A stretch of 64,000 nucleotides of DNA from Solanum dulcamara (Eukaryota > Streptophyta > Magnoliopsida > Solanales > Solanaceae), in assembly GCF_947179165.1 (NCBI RefSeq), contig NC_077241.1, positions 27,851,746 to 27,915,745 of the forward strand, written 5' to 3'. The notes beneath the pieces were generated by a model, which worked only from the letters and a program-made list of their open reading frames with translations, had not been told where the DNA came from and searched no databases. The position numbers were made by a program, and so were the translations under genes. Of the stretch, positions 22,741 through 34,742 are shown piece after piece (the stretch's first letter is position 1; every line of letters starts with the position of its first letter).

Positions 22741-23209
22741 TTCATTGATTGGCCTGTTTAGGTGTTTAATTAGTTGATTATGAGGATGGTGGTGTTATTG
22801 TTCAAAATGGTTCCGAATCGTCTCTTGTGGTGGATGTTAAATCCAAGAAAGATAATGAACCTACTTTCATTGAGTTGAAGAAAACAGTTGCCAAGAAAGC
22901 CATTAAGTCTTTCTCCCAAGGAGCAGATGGTGTTTTTAGATATCAAGGCTGATTTTGTGTTCCCGACATTGATCGCTTGACGGAAATGGTATTTTTGGAA
23001 GCTATAGTTCATGGTATTCTATTTATTTTGATTCCACAAAGATGTATTGTGCTTTAAGTGAAATGTATTGGTGGAATGGAATGAAGAGGGATATTATAAG
23101 TTTGTGACTCAATGTCCTAATTGTCAACAAGTGAAGGTTGATAATAAAAAATTGAGAGGTTTGGCTCCAGATATTGAGATTCCTACTTGGAAGTGGGAAG
23201 TTGATCTTG
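22741..23209 (+). pseudogene. Linker and integrase N-terminus of J
   Basis: Linker with LACLGV, GVIVQNGSESSLVVDV and FSQGADGVFRYQG, then integrase zinc region: MYWWNGMKRDI-like, QCPNCQQVKVDNKKLRGLAPDIEIPTWKWE. The CPNC Cys pair is intact, better kept than in K or G. The frame is cut at 23209 by the solo LTR, just before the residue block holding the first catalytic Asp, which does not survive on either side. Confidence 0.8.
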
Positions 23210-24493
23210 GGTGCATTTATGCATTCAATAGAAAAAATAACCCATGTTCATAGTAGAGTTTGAGAGCGAATTCCTATAGTTTAGATTATTTTTAGAATAT
23301 TTGCGTGTGATTACAGCTAACCAACATGATTAGATACTTTCAATATTTAATGAGGAAGAATGGACCCTTAAAAGATGTTCGGATAGAAAGTGGGGCCTTG
23401 AAGATGAAGTTGGGAACAAAAAAAGTGAAGAAAATACACTGTATGGGAGTGATCTGGGTCGTGCATTTAGCTTCAGGCATTTATGTTCAACTCTTGGACT
23501 TTATTTTACTTAACATGCGAATATGCATCAGGTCCGCAATGTTCGTGTCGCGAATTTTAGTACAGGGATTAAACCTTCACACTTTTTGAGGTTATAAATA
23601 GCATATTTATATTTTATTTTAAAATATTTAGCTTTTATTTCATGTTTTGTCAAAGGAAAACGAAAATAAAACTTTTCTAGGTTTTAGTTCTTCTTTTTTT
23701 AATTGGTAAGTAAGTTTTTCATGCCATTAATTATGTCTTGGATTATGTTCAACATTATGAGTGGCTAAAATCCCTTGTTCTAGGTTGTAGCCATAAGATA
23801 AATGTTTAAATATAAATTCCTTTGGTTAAAAATGGTGTCTTTCATATAATTGCTCTTATATTCTCATTTATACTAATTTAATTCTTGATCAACATTAGAA
23901 TAAATTAGTTGTCTACCCAAAACTCGAGAGACGTAAATAAGATAGAACACAAGAATATGAGGAGCATGTTTGTCTTGAATTGTCTAGGATAATTTGTGTA
24001 TAGAATGCCTGTGACACATACCTATATACCATGCTTGGTTACTAGAAAGGATAATAGGATTAAAGCATTTATGTTGGTTCATGCCTATCCCTGCTCAATG
24101 ATATAGTTAGGCTGTTAACATATACAGTCAATTAGAGGTCGAGACATCATGATTATAAAATCAACCTTGTAAATCAGTAATTAAAAGACCCATTAGATGC
24201 TAAAGTAAAGTATTTTAGACCTGAAATCTGCAAGTGCTATAACCCCAAAATTCTTTATTAATTTGATTACAACTTACTAAAATTTTTGAGTCATTTCTTA
24301 ATAGTGTTTTTAATAATTTAGTCGTAGATATAATTGAGATCAACTCTTTGTAACATACGAATAATTTAGTTCAATGAAAATATTACACAAGCCTAATTAA
24401 AGTCCTTTGGGTTCGATAATCCGATTTTAAAAAGAGCCACTATATTACTTATGAGACCGCATATACTTGTGTGTGCTTTGGTATCAACAAAAG
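23210..24493 (+). mobile_element. Solo LTR-like insertion in J integrase (Tat/Athila/Ogre type)
   Basis: A 1,284-bp non-coding block interrupts integrase. The flanks TCTTG (23205-23209) and CCTTG (24494-24498) look like a 5-bp target duplication with one change, and joining them resumes the integrase reading (EVD then LNIGLPC). It contains TATAAATA at 23593-23600 and ends with the tail typical of Tat/Athila-group LTRs (CCTTTGGGTTCGATAATCC, then ATACTTGTGTGTG, GGTATCAACA). No gag or pol is inside, so it is a solo LTR left by recombination between two LTRs. Exact TG/CA ends are uncertain by a few bases. Confidence 0.65.
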
Positions 24494-25503
24494 CCTTGAA
24501 TATAGGCTTGCCTTGTATCTATAGGCAACATGATCTGATTTGTGTGATTATTGACCAAATGACTTAGTCAACTCATTTTCTTTCTGTTAAGTCTGCTTAT
24601 TCAGCCGAGGACTATGCTAAATTGTATATCTAAGAGTTGGTTAAGATTTATGATTTCCCGTTGTCTATCATTTTAGATCAAGGTACTCAGTTTAGTGAAC
24701 TGAAGCTTAATACAACTTTTCACCCTCGGACAGATGGTCAGGCCCAGCATACCATTCACACCTTGGAGGACATATTGAGAGACTATGACAATGATTTTAA
24801 AGGTAATTGGGATGATCATTTTTCATTGATAGAGTTCGACTATAATAACAATTATTATTCTAGCATTCAAATGGCTCTATTTGAGGTATTATATTGTAGG
24901 AGGTGTAGATATCCTATTGGTTGGTTTGAAGTTTGTGAAATTGCCTTGATAGGATCTGAGTTTGTGTATAAGGCTATGGAGAATAGGAGATAGATTAGAG
25001 AAAGATTAAAGACTACCCAAAGTAAACAAAAGTCCTATACGGATGAAAGAAGAAGGGAACTTGAATTTGAGGTTAATGATTAGGTTTACTTCAAAATATC
25101 ACCCATGAAGGGTATGATGCATTTCAGCAAGAAAGGGAACCTTAGTCCCTGCTATGTTGGTCCATATTAGATTTTGATATGGATAAACAAGGTTAAATTT
25201 GAGTTAGATTTATCTTTTGATTTGGCATCGGTATATCCGGTGTTCCATGTGTCTTTATTGAGAAAGTTTTTTGTTTATCCTTGCTCCATTGTGCTATTGG
25301 ACAACATTGATGTGAAGGAAAATCTTTCATATGGGGAGGTTCTAGTTGAGATACTACACCAGAAAGTTAGAAAGCGAAGAAACAAGGAAATAACTTCAGT
25401 TAAAGTTTTATGGAGGAACAAAGAGGTCGAAGGTGCTATATGGGTAGTAGAAGCTGATATGGTGTTACGATATCTTCATTTCTTTCTTTTCATTGCAAGT
25501 TGA
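24494..25503 (+). pseudogene. Integrase core, GPY/F module and chromodomain-like tail of J
   Basis: It resumes with LNIGLPCIYRQHDLICVIIDQMT, SAEDYAKLYI, then IILDQGTQFS (second catalytic Asp kept, near 24676). About 20 residues after this are deleted. The catalytic-Glu segment reads TDGQAQHTIH, so Glu is replaced by Gln. Then DDHFSLIEFDYNNNYYSSIQMA, GWFEV, a GPY/F module with GPY followed by a stop, VYPVFHVSLL and the chromodomain-like tail (VKVLWRNKEVEGAIWVVEADM) to a stop at 25501-25503. Confidence 0.83.
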
Positions 25504-25732
25504 GGTATTGAGTTCCTTTATGATCCACTCAGTCAAAACCATGTGTTTCTATCATTCTCATAATTTCATATGTATTCATGTTCATGAAATGATTTTAAAG
25601 TCATGTTTTAGCTTGGGATTGAATATTCCATGTTTTATGCATTTTTTCTATATTTTGCATTTATGTTGGGATGCTATGTCTCCATCTTGTTGCATTTATG
25701 CTAGTTTGAGTCCCATTCGAGGAAGAATATTC

Positions 25733-25746
25733 CCAAAAAGAGATAT
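25733..25746 (+). other. Polypurine tract of J (weakened)
   Basis: CCCAAAAAGAGATAT precedes the LTR; the G-run of the family is now A-rich. Upstream ATTC-GAGGAA-GAAT is a shortened pre-PPT hairpin. Confidence 0.78.
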
Positions 25747-27787
25747 TGTAAGACCCTGGAAGTTTGAAGAGTCGCAAAATGTGTTTTAAAATGAGTTTCT
25801 AAGAAAAAAGTAGCTTTTGGCACCAGGTGGCCTTCAGAGAGCCCTTTACAAGCCGTGAAGTGGACCACGGGCCGTGAAGATCTATCATGGTCCATCTTGG
25901 GGCAAGTTAGAAAGTGGGTATGGACCATGAGAGGCACTACGATCCATGTTGCCCTTCCTTGGAGTTCACCTCCTTCAATTCCAAAATCAATCTCCTATTC
26001 TCGACCACCACTACAGGCCGTGGTGGGCTTCATGGACCATTGTAGGCCCTTCATGCACGTGCAACTTCAATTAAGTTTAAAGGTGTTACATTCTTTTCCC
26101 TATGATCTCATTAATGAATGTGGATGACTTTTAGGGGTTTATTCTATCCTATTAATTACCCTAAGCCCTCCTAACCCTCTTATTCTCATACTACTACTCA
26201 AATCCCACAAATCTTTTATCTAAAACTTTCTCTCAAGAGTCTTCTTCTTCTTCAAATAGTTCAAAGAGAAAAATCAAGTCAAGTCTTCAAGCCAAGAACA
26301 AATTAGGGCTTTTAATATCTAAGGTATGTGAGAATTCATCAATGGGCTCTTTCACCCATGGAGTCACAAGTTTCCTCTCAATTCTCTTATGAATTCTTCT
26401 TCTAAAAGCCCTAATTCCATGTCTTTGCATTAGATATTCTTAATTATGATGTATTTTATTTCCATTAGTCTAATTATGCATAGTTCATATCATATTGAAT
26501 GATTTCAAGATGAATTTCAATGACCCGTGTTATATGCTAGTTTCAAGTATGTTTTCAATGAATTATGATCCTTAATTTCAAAGGATTTCAATGAATAATT
26601 TATGAATGCTTATCAAAGCTTATAAATGATTCACGAAAGATTATGAATGATTTCAATGATGTTTTAAGCAATAAGTTATGTGATAATATAGTTCTCACAC
26701 AATCATGTTAAAGAAGTGAAAGGATAATATTCTCACCTACTCATGGATTCTTATGAATCAATAATGTTAATGAGCTATTCTTATGATTTTATTATGATGA
26801 ATATTGATATGTTTTATTGTCTTTCTTAATGATATTAATTACTATGTTTTTGAAGGTTTGTAGGGATAATGACTAAGAACGGAGAGGACTTTAAGGTGTA
26901 GTTCAGTTCGGCAGCCATAGTAGCTATCGAAGGAAATCCTAGTAGCAACCTTTAGTCCCTAACTACGTTATCTGCATAGGTTTAAAGTGCCAATATGGAG
27001 AAGCTCCACGGATAGCACAAAGTTAGAGGAAGTACCATCATAGAGTCTAATTTAGCATAGTAGCCTCCCCCTTCTTGATGTGAGATTATATCGGATTCCA
27101 TGTTATAGGTCGCATGGTCTTATATGTCGGTTAAAGTTCCTATCCCACATCAAGGTATATGAAAATTTATAAAGTTTTCATGATGATGCTTCAATGCATT
27201 GGCTATATGATTATGACGTTTTAAGGTTTTCATGGTTTTACTCATGTTTTAAGATAATGGTCATGCATCTCATGATTCGTATTGATTATGTCCTATATTC
27301 ATTGTTCATGCATACTTCTTATATACTTAGTGCATTTCATATACTAACACATACTTTTTGTTACATTGTATCATAATATAGGGACGGACGATCATCGCGC
27401 ACCTCCCATTCATGAGTAGAGTTGAGTTTGTTACTTTTACTTGTTAGTGAATCCTCATGCTTCGAGGAAAAAACTTTCATCTTATATTGTTCCTATGACT
27501 TTGTTAAGTTAACATAGGTGAGCTAAGAGGTTTTCTTATACCCCCATCGAGTTATTAGAGGCATGTTGGATGTCAGGGAGTCTATGTTGTCTTTTCATTC
27601 GAGTTAGAGACTTTTTCTCTTTTATTAAGACTTTTCATGTTGAGACATTACTTCCGTATCTATGTCTTAGATTTATTGCTTTACTTACCTAATGTATGCT
27701 CATGAATAATAAGCTAAGAGACTTGGTTGGGATCCCTTAGGATTCTAATCGGCGAGTCGCATTTAGGGTCTAGCTTGGTTCATGATA
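25747..27787 (+). repeat. 3' LTR of J (family I)
   Basis: 2,041 bp, TGTAAGACCCTGG to GGTTCATGATA. U3 has inverted pieces around GTGGACCACGGGCCGTG (near 25860) and GGCCGTGGTGGGC (near 26015), looser than in A and K. Shared landmarks with the truncated 5' copy start at about 26855. It contains no gene. Confidence 0.85.
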
Positions 27788-28090
27788 GTACCTCTATACA
27801 AAATGATGGATAATGGAATACCATGAAGCTTAACCAAGTCACAAAGATAAAGTCTAGCATATCCTTAGCCGAGTAGGAAGTCTTAATGGGAAGAAAATGC
27901 ACCGACTTAGTCATTCGATCCACAACCACCCAAATTGAATCATATTTCCTATGGGTACATGACAATCCTGTAATGAAGTATATATTAAAATATTCCCACT
28001 TCCACGTAGGAGTCTCGATATCTTGAGCTAAACCTCCTAATTTTTTATGCTCAACCTTTACCGAAAGTTAAATGCTGCTCCTGCTCACCG
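27788..28090 (-). pseudogene. Integrase N-terminal part of H
   Basis: On the reverse strand: VEHKKLGGLAQDIETPTWKWE-like, a changed NMDF segment (NIYF; first catalytic Asp lost), then KYDSIWVVVDRMTKSVHFLPIKTSYSAKDM and, after a frameshift, HGIPLSII and YRGT, where element J begins. No RNase H lies between it and RT: the junction at about 28091 jumps straight into RT. Confidence 0.8.
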
Positions 28091-28790
28091 TGAATTCATG
28101 AGTATACCAAAATGTCATCTAGGAAGACTATGACAAATGAGTCAACGTATGGCCTAAACACATGGGTCATCAAGTCCATGAAAGCGGCACGGGCATTAGT
28201 CAACCCAAAAGACATCACTAGGAACTCATAATGGTAATAATGAGTCTTAAATATGATGTTAGGGATGTCTGCTACCCTAATCCTTAACTGATGGTAACCG
28301 AATCTCAAGTCAATCTTATAAAATACTGTAGTACCATAAAACTAATCAAATAGGTTATCGATACGAGGCATGGGGTAATGGTTCTTTACCATTATATTTT
28401 TTAGCTGCCTATAGTCAACACAAACAGGACTGGGTCACCCCAAGAAAAGAAACTAGGCCAAAGAAACCCCTTACCCAAGAGGTCCTCAAGCTGAACACTG
28501 ACCTCTTTGAGCTTTGTGGGGGCCATCTAATAAGGGGAAATAAAAGTAGGACGGGCGCCTAGCTCCAAGCCTATAGAAAAATCAATAACATGCTCTAGGG
28601 GTAGACTAGGTAGGTCTATAGGAAACACATCTACAAACTCCTATACTATAGGAACCAAGTTAGTTGAAAGGCCCTCCCGGCTAACATTTCGCACATAGGA
28701 CAAATAAGCTAAACACCTAGAAGAAACCGACTGCTGAGTTCGCATAAAAGAGATATCCCTACTGATGTGAAACTATAAGGACCCTAGCAC
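28091..28790 (-). pseudogene. Reverse transcriptase part of H
   Basis: Reverse strand, from the right: a [12 protein letters not shown] start, LGKGF, a [12 protein letters not shown] block near 28430-28380, [12 protein letters not shown], then an open stretch 28308-28096 with [38 protein letters not shown] and the catalytic box F-L-D-D (near 28110-28125). The thumb and connection are deleted. Stops occur in the N-terminal half. Inactive. Confidence 0.8.
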
Positions 28791-28799
28791 CACAGTTGA

Positions 28800-29180
28800 G
28801 GAATTCCAGGCATGGATAAGGTAGCGATCTTAGCATAGTAATCTAAGACCGCATGGTGGGGGGTAACCAGTCCATGGCCAGAATCACATCAAAACCAACC
28901 ATAGCTAGTAGAATAAGATCATCTCTAGTATTATAACCCTGAATAGTCACTAAGAAAGATCGCAATAACTGATCCACTACTAAGGAATCACATACGAGGG
29001 TCGAAACATGAACCGACTCAACCAAGGTCTGTAAACTCATACCCAATAAGAGAACATAATAAAAAGATATATATGAAAATGTGGAGCCCGAATCAAATAA
29101 AGATATGGCAGGCTGATGACATAATAGAAGCGTACCTATAATGATATTGTCAAATGCCTCAGCCTTTGCGACTTTATATA
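28800..29180 (-). pseudogene. Protease remnant of H
   Basis: Reverse strand: SLFDSGSTFSY-like start near 29095-29060, then SLQTLVESVHVSTLVCDSLVVDQLLRSFLVTIQGYNTRDDLILLAMVGFDVILAMDWLPP (open at 29046-28843), which is the conserved protease C-terminal segment ending in the family motif for MDWL. It follows the gag zinc knuckle region. The active-site area carries frame problems. Confidence 0.75.
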
Positions 29181-29189
29181 AATTGCCCT

Positions 29190-30397
29190 AGATACCTCTA
29201 CCCGGTGCATTTGATTTACCGCCTAACCTGCCTCCTTATGCACCGCTTCTAGCACCATGTCAGTCACCTTGATGATCTTGATCTTTGAAACTACCTCTAA
29301 TTGGAGCAGGTATTGGTGAAACTAGCTTGTATGGAATGGGCGATAGAGCAACTATCATACGACGTAGGCAATCTCAAGACTAGTGGTCTAGGTTGCTACA
29401 ATAATAACAACCCTTAGAGGAATGACTTGTATGTAATTAGCAACTATAGCCTGTAGACCCCAAATATGATCACCTCGAGCTATGGCTCATGCTAGGACCA
29501 CCCATATATTACTGGTTACCCTCTGAAGTAAGTAACACCACCTAGACTAATCTTGCTAAAAATATGGGTGAGACCTTTTATTGGAGTCCCTAGGCCTAGA
29601 TTAGGTCCCGTTATAGCTGCCCTGCTGGCGAGCCCCCTTGTCGCTGCCCCTATAGGCCTTGCGATGAATATGATCTATGGTGAAGACATCTACAACATAC
29701 AAAAATCATTTCCGTACTGAGACCTTAGGCTCTGTCTCAATCCTCAACTAAAATCTAAGCCCATGCATAAAATAATGGACTCTCTTCCCCTCAGTCGGCA
29801 ATATCATGGTAGCATGACATGACATCCCATGGAACCTTACCTCATACTCCGAGATGGTTATTACAGCCCTACTCTAACCTAGAGAACTGATCACGAAGTC
29901 TATCCCTGATGCTCCATGGTATATGCCTAGCTAAGAAGATCTCCAAAAACTCTTTCTATGATACCAATGGTGACCTAGATGGCATGGTCTATAGATATGA
30001 GGGCCACTATTGCCTTGTGAGCCCACAAAACTGGTGATCTGTAAAGTTGGCTCCTCTTGACTCCATAATACCCAAGGACTAGAGTTTCTCATATCATGTC
30101 ATGAGGAATTCCTACATATCCTACCCTATAGATCTAGAGAATCTAGGTGGGGACAATCTCTGAAACACACCAAACATCTTTTGCTCGCATAGAGACATGG
30201 CCCTATCGGTTATAGGTGTGGATTTGAGGCGAGGGCTAGTGGCCGCTGAAACTCTAGAACCGCTTTGGAAGGCTGGCCTTACTGTACTATAATTGTTGTG
30301 GTGGCAGCAGGGGCTTGTTGTTGCATACCCCCTAGCACTGTCAAAAGCTGTATAATGGTTGCTTGCATCTCTAGAGCCATAACTAGTGTAGGTGGTG
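29190..30397 (-). pseudogene. gag: gag of H, main part
   Basis: Reverse strand, decayed. At the right end, after the I insertion, comes a low-complexity start with ALEMQATIIQLLTVLGGMQQQ. The capsid core is scrambled by frameshifts. A zinc knuckle with correct CX2CX4HX4C spacing lies at 29409-29368 (C-YY-C-SNLD-H, then two stop codons inside the last spacer, ending D-C). The N-terminal piece lies beyond I at 34146-34468. Not translatable as one product. Confidence 0.65.
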
Positions 30398-30402
30398 GCT
30401 GG
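30398..30402. repeat. Candidate target-site duplication of I, left copy
   Basis: GCTGG, matched by GCTGG at 34146-34150. With this duplication the element spans 30403-34145, one to four bases wider than strict TG/CA ends, so the pairing is plausible, not certain. Confidence 0.5.
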
Positions 30403-30403
30403 G

Positions 30404-32032
30404 TGTAACACTAAATTATACCTCTTATAATTCAAGGTATAGGATATCATTAGCAAGTAAAAAGTCAACGTATAAGGTCGGGGTCAAATTCTACAAGGAA
30501 CTATATTAAAAAGAATTTAAATACAAAGTATGAAAGTATTCTTACTTCTAGTAGAGTCGAAATAAGGAAAACATAACATAATATAAATTCAAAAATTTCA
30601 ACTATCAATAAAGAGAGTTTAGTAATATATTGTTAACAAGATCAATGACTATGGAGTTTAAACAATTATAGGAAGGAATTTTAGGAGAGGTGCGTAGTTA
30701 GAATCATAGTACGTATGAGGGTAAAAGTACAACTCAATATAGTTAATTATCTATGAGTAGGCTGGATTAAACAATCATTCAATAAGCATCTTTTGATCAC
30801 TAGTAGACTTTCCATGCAAGCACTCTCAATCCTAAACATGGGAACTATCACAAATTAACTCAAACCTTGGCACAATTTACTCTTTCTCTCGAGAAATTGA
30901 CAATTGACATGCATCAATGATTATTCATTAATTCACCCACTTCATACAACCTTCTCAAGCAAATATGAAGATAAAAAGTAGAACTAAGTTTACAATCTTA
31001 ATTCATAAGTGAAAACATGCTTAATTAATAAACCCCATATCAAATTAACAAAGTACTGCGCTAGTACAAAAACCCAAGTTCAAAAACTACAATTCAACTA
31101 CATTAGTATCCACTAGAAGGATGGAGATTTTTCTACACATTGCAAAATCGAAAAGAATTATACTCAAGTAATTGTCTCCCATTAGTTTCAGCTAACTTAT
31201 ATTTTAATTTGAAATTATCAATGCTAAAAATCTCAAATTCCACCCTAATGCAGTGTTCAAAACCCAACTGAGTTGGAATGTTCTATTCTCAGAGTTTAGA
31301 GTCGTGTAAAGATACCAATTTCTCTTTCTTCCCAACTATTTGTACCTTCCCCAGAAGATGATAAGAAAATCATGCCTGAACCACTCCAGTGACGTTAGTC
31401 ACACTCACCAAAGGGTGTGGCGAGTTGCCAAGGGGAAAACTTCTCGTTTTTCAATCGCTTAGCTCTTCAGTACTCAGGTTGACCTTTTCGTGACCTTGAA
31501 ATACCTCACATTCCATGTTGGCGAGTTTCCATTTAGAGTTCTTCCTTACCCTTATTCCTCTTAGAATGCTCAGATATTACAGGAATATTTTGTGAGCTCA
31601 GTCCAGCTCTGCTACCACTTTTGTGGGCCTCCATCTGCACAGTCCTCTGACCTTTTTGTCTCTTGCTCTAGCAAGATTTTCAACATATTTTTGCAAGCTC
31701 AATCGCTTTTGCCTTTCACTTCGGCGAGTCACATTTCACGAGCTTGGCTCGTCAAGATTAGTTGGCTGTTGGTGTCACCTTTTAAGGCTCTTGGGTGATA
31801 AAAGGGGCAACTTGGAGAGTCGCCAAGGCCTTTTTTGCGAGAGCAAACCTTTATTTTTACTAGTTTGTTAACTTTTTCATCTCTTTTCTTCAATATAGTG
31901 CCAATGCCTTGTCTTAGTCTTTTTTATCTGAAAATCAACAATTTACCGTCAATTATGCATACAATATAGGAAAAGAGGACACTATTCAATTAAATTATAA
32001 GGCGTCAATGTGTCAAAACTCTCAACTCATCA
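30404..32032 (-). repeat. 3' LTR of I
   Basis: About 1,630 bp on the reverse strand, TGATGAG to GTGTTACA. Its first 975 bp are repeated at 34141-33197. It holds a GC-rich inverted repeat, CTTGG-AGAGT-CGCCAAG, near 31811-31828, the mutated version of a perfect palindrome in the other copy. Non-coding. Confidence 0.65.
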
Positions 32033-33196
32033 ACACCCCAACTTAAGTTTTTGCTTGTCCTCAAGTAAATCAAGAAAACAATTATTCAAAAATGATGTCT
32101 ACAAGTAGTTCTCCTTGAGAATCAACATGAAAGTGCAAAGAAGGTTCAATCTAAACATGCAATGTTCAGTTATGCACTCAAAACTTCGAAACAATGACTA
32201 GCCATTATCAAATAGAGTTCATGCTCATAAATGCTTACTTCAAATTCAAATTCATGCTAAACGAAAGTATTACAATGCCCTCATATCAAGAATGATTCCA
32301 TGCTCTCTCAAAGCCAATCAAGGACTATAATTAAAGAATTAAAACAACTCTCACTCCCAGAGAGAAAAACATGCATAATTTTATACATAGGTTTGCCTGT
32401 ATTTTCCAACCAATACATTAATTGTCTCATGCAAATCAAAAAGGTCTTTCAAAGCTTGTAATTGGGATTAGGGTATGGTAATAATCATTTTGGTGTAGTG
32501 ACTCTACCTTCTTGAAGCATGGCTCAAATTTACTTCTTTTCCATTTCTACCAATCTTTTTATATTCATGAATCATCCTTGGTCTATTCATAGCACACAAA
32601 ATCTTTGATATATCTCATTGGACACCCCTTTTACTTCCAAACTGAAAACACAAGTTCATTTCAATTCTCTTTTTTCTTTTCTTTTCTCTATTTTTTATAT
32701 GGAGGGTCCCAACTTTTTGATCACACACTTCGAAAAATGATTTTCACAAACTTTGTACCTGGTTTCTTACCTCAGTCTTACCACACCCTCAACTTAGGCT
32801 TTTGAACTAAGCTAGCTATTCCAACAAACCAATGTTTCAAGAAGGTTATAAGTGGGAAGAAACAATAGTGATTTCAACAACCGGTTTAAACTTTTGTGTT
32901 CATGTTTCATCTAAAGAAAATAATAGGCTCAAATGGTGACAAACTAGATTCACACATTCATAAGGAGGTAACAAAAGGAATATCAATTAGGTTCCCTCTC
33001 AAAATTTATACCTAAGATCATTTCTTTCATTCATCAATGTCAATCAATTGGACCAATGGGGAAAGTTGTAGGTATCCTCATGCACATATTCAACTAAACG
33101 TCAACACACATGGCATTCAAACAATATCATCAAACACAAATCTACAAATTAAGCTCGCGTGTAACTATCATTATAAGACTCAAAATTGACATTTAG
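32033..33196 (-). repeat. Remaining internal sequence of I, non-coding
   Basis: AT-rich with no protein match in any frame. Read on the reverse strand it ends with the purine-rich tract next to the 3' LTR, so it is the 3' untranslated region of a Tat/Ogre-like element. A pyrimidine-rich stretch lies near 32660-32700. Confidence 0.55.
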
Positions 33197-34141
33197 CAAG
33201 TACAAAAACCCATGTTAGAAAACTACAATTCAACTATATTAGTACCCCCTAGAAGGATGTGGATTTAGCTATACAGTGAAAAATTAAAAAGAATTAAACC
33301 CAAGTAATTGTCTCATATTAGTTTCATCTGAATTACACTTAAACTTCAAATGCCCAATGTTAAAAAAATCCCAATTTCCACCCAAAAGCAATGTTCGAAA
33401 CCCAATGAGTCAGAATATTCTATTTTCAGAGTTTAGAGTTGTGTAAAGACACCAATATCTCTTTCCTCCAGATAATTTATACCTTTCCCAGAATATGGCA
33501 AGAAAATCACGCTTGAACCACTTCAACGATGTTTGTTGGGGAAAACTTCTCGCATTTGAACTCCTCAGCTCTTCATTACTCAGGTTGCCCTTTTTGGCGA
33601 GCTCGAAGGACCTCACATTCCATGTTGACAAATCTCCATTTGGAGATATCCATGCCTTTTTCCTCTTAGAATGATCAGACATTATAGGAAATTTTGGCAA
33701 GCTCAGTTGATCTCGCCTACCACTTCAGTGGGTCTCCATCTTCTCAATCCTCTCACCTTTTTATCTCTTTTTCTAAGCAAGATTTTTAACATATTTCTGC
33801 TAGATCGATCAAGCTCGCCTTTCACTTCGGCAAGTCATATTTCAAGAGTAAGCTCACCAAGCTTAGTTGACTATTGGCTTCACCTTTCAGGGCTCTTGAG
33901 GTGATAAAAGAGGCAGTTTGGCGAGTCGCCAAGGCCTATTTTTGGAGAGCCATTCTCCCTTTTCACTGTTTTGCCAATTTCTTTTGGCTTTTTTCTTCAA
34001 TGTAGTGCCAATGCCTTGTTCTTAATCTATTTTATCTGAAAAATCAACACTTTAATATCAGTTACAGAAATAATATAGGTAGAGAGGACATCATTCCATT
34101 AGATTATAATCCCTAAATGAGTTAAAACTCCTGATTCATCA
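33197..34141 (-). repeat. Truncated 5' LTR of I
   Basis: Direct repeat of 31058-32032, beginning at the shared GTACAAAAACCC and ending at TCATCA. It contains a perfect 15-bp palindrome, TTGGCGA-G-TCGCCAA, at 33918-33932. Homology stops at 33197, so the last third of this LTR, the primer site and all genes were deleted together. Confidence 0.65.
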
Positions 34142-34145
34142 CTAA

Positions 34146-34742
34146 GCTGGCCTTGAACCCACAGGCTAGTGATGAACGAGATCTACCAGAGGCTTCGCCT
34201 CTTCTTTAGGATCTGCTATCTCTCATAGGCTAGTGTCGTATCCATAAGATGATGTCACGGTCAGTCTTTTCCCCTAGCTGGGGCTGCTAGCATCACCCCT
34301 CAGCCATGGTACTACGTGTGTGAGCTTTCCCTATAAATAGATTATTATTGTAAAGCTGCCCCAAAATTAAATAAAAGTCACTTGACTGTAAGGAGGGGAG
34401 CGAAAAAGCCAGGATGGCTTGGTAAGAACAATGTTGATGCATCTCAATTCGAGTCCGAGTGGTGGCATACCATCTTCTAAAAAGGTTACGAGAAATTTCC
34501 AAACAAAAAATTTCAATGAAATCTTTCAATTTCTTATTTTACTAAAAGTGGAACAAGTGAGATTTATGAAATCAATAAGACACATACTACACAAAAGTGA
34601 AATGAAAGAGATAAATTTACTAAAGATATCCTATAATCTTGTTAGGATAAGTTACGGACATCTTCACACCGATCCACGAGACTTTACAAGACATTAGCTT
34701 TGTATAAGTGAGACAGGTGGACTTATGGCTTTGATACCAACT
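34146..34742 (-). pseudogene. 5' leader and possible gag start of H
   Basis: Reverse strand. The primer site TGGTATCAAAGC lies at 34739-34728, three bases from the LTR end at 34743. The 260-bp leader has the block GATCGGTGTGAAGATGTCCGTA common to these elements. A Met-Pro-Pro start like that of gag in A and J is at 34468-34466, but the frame closes after about 33 codons and the following sequence is not clearly gag. It joins gag at 30402 if I is removed (shared CCAGC). Confidence 0.5.
34728..34739 (-). other. Primer binding site of H
   Basis: Reverse-strand TGGTATCAAAGC, one mismatch to TGGTATCAGAGC. Confidence 0.82.

Larger units (their letters stand above)
18547..27787 (+). mobile_element. 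Element J: near full-length family I Ty3/Gypsy, 5' LTR truncated
   Basis: It has all modules in order: truncated 5' LTR, primer site, gag, protease, reverse transcriptase, RNase H, integrase (split by a foreign solo LTR at 23210-24493), polypurine tract and full 3' LTR. Every gene carries stops. The right end falls inside the reversed integrase of H (after a segment equivalent to SDRGT), so J inserted into H. Its left LTR lacks its first kilobase, replaced by K. Confidence 0.87.
30403..34145 (-). mobile_element. Element I: deletion derivative of a Tat/Ogre-like LTR element
   Basis: Two direct copies of one LTR flank about 1.2 kb of AT-rich sequence. On the reverse strand the 3' LTR (32032-30404) starts TGATGAG just after a purine-rich AAGTTGGGGTGT tract, which is the usual arrangement at the 3' end of Tat/Ogre elements (the sequence before it, AGGACAAGCAAAAACTTAAG, is also typical). 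The 5' LTR copy (34141-33197) is shortened. No gag or pol is left. It sits in gag of H. Confidence 0.68.

Noticed and set aside
34188..34202. AGAGGC-TTC-GCCTCT palindrome in the H leader/gag region
   Set aside because: Same shape as the U3 palindromes, but it lies in internal sequence without a second copy to compare; likely chance.
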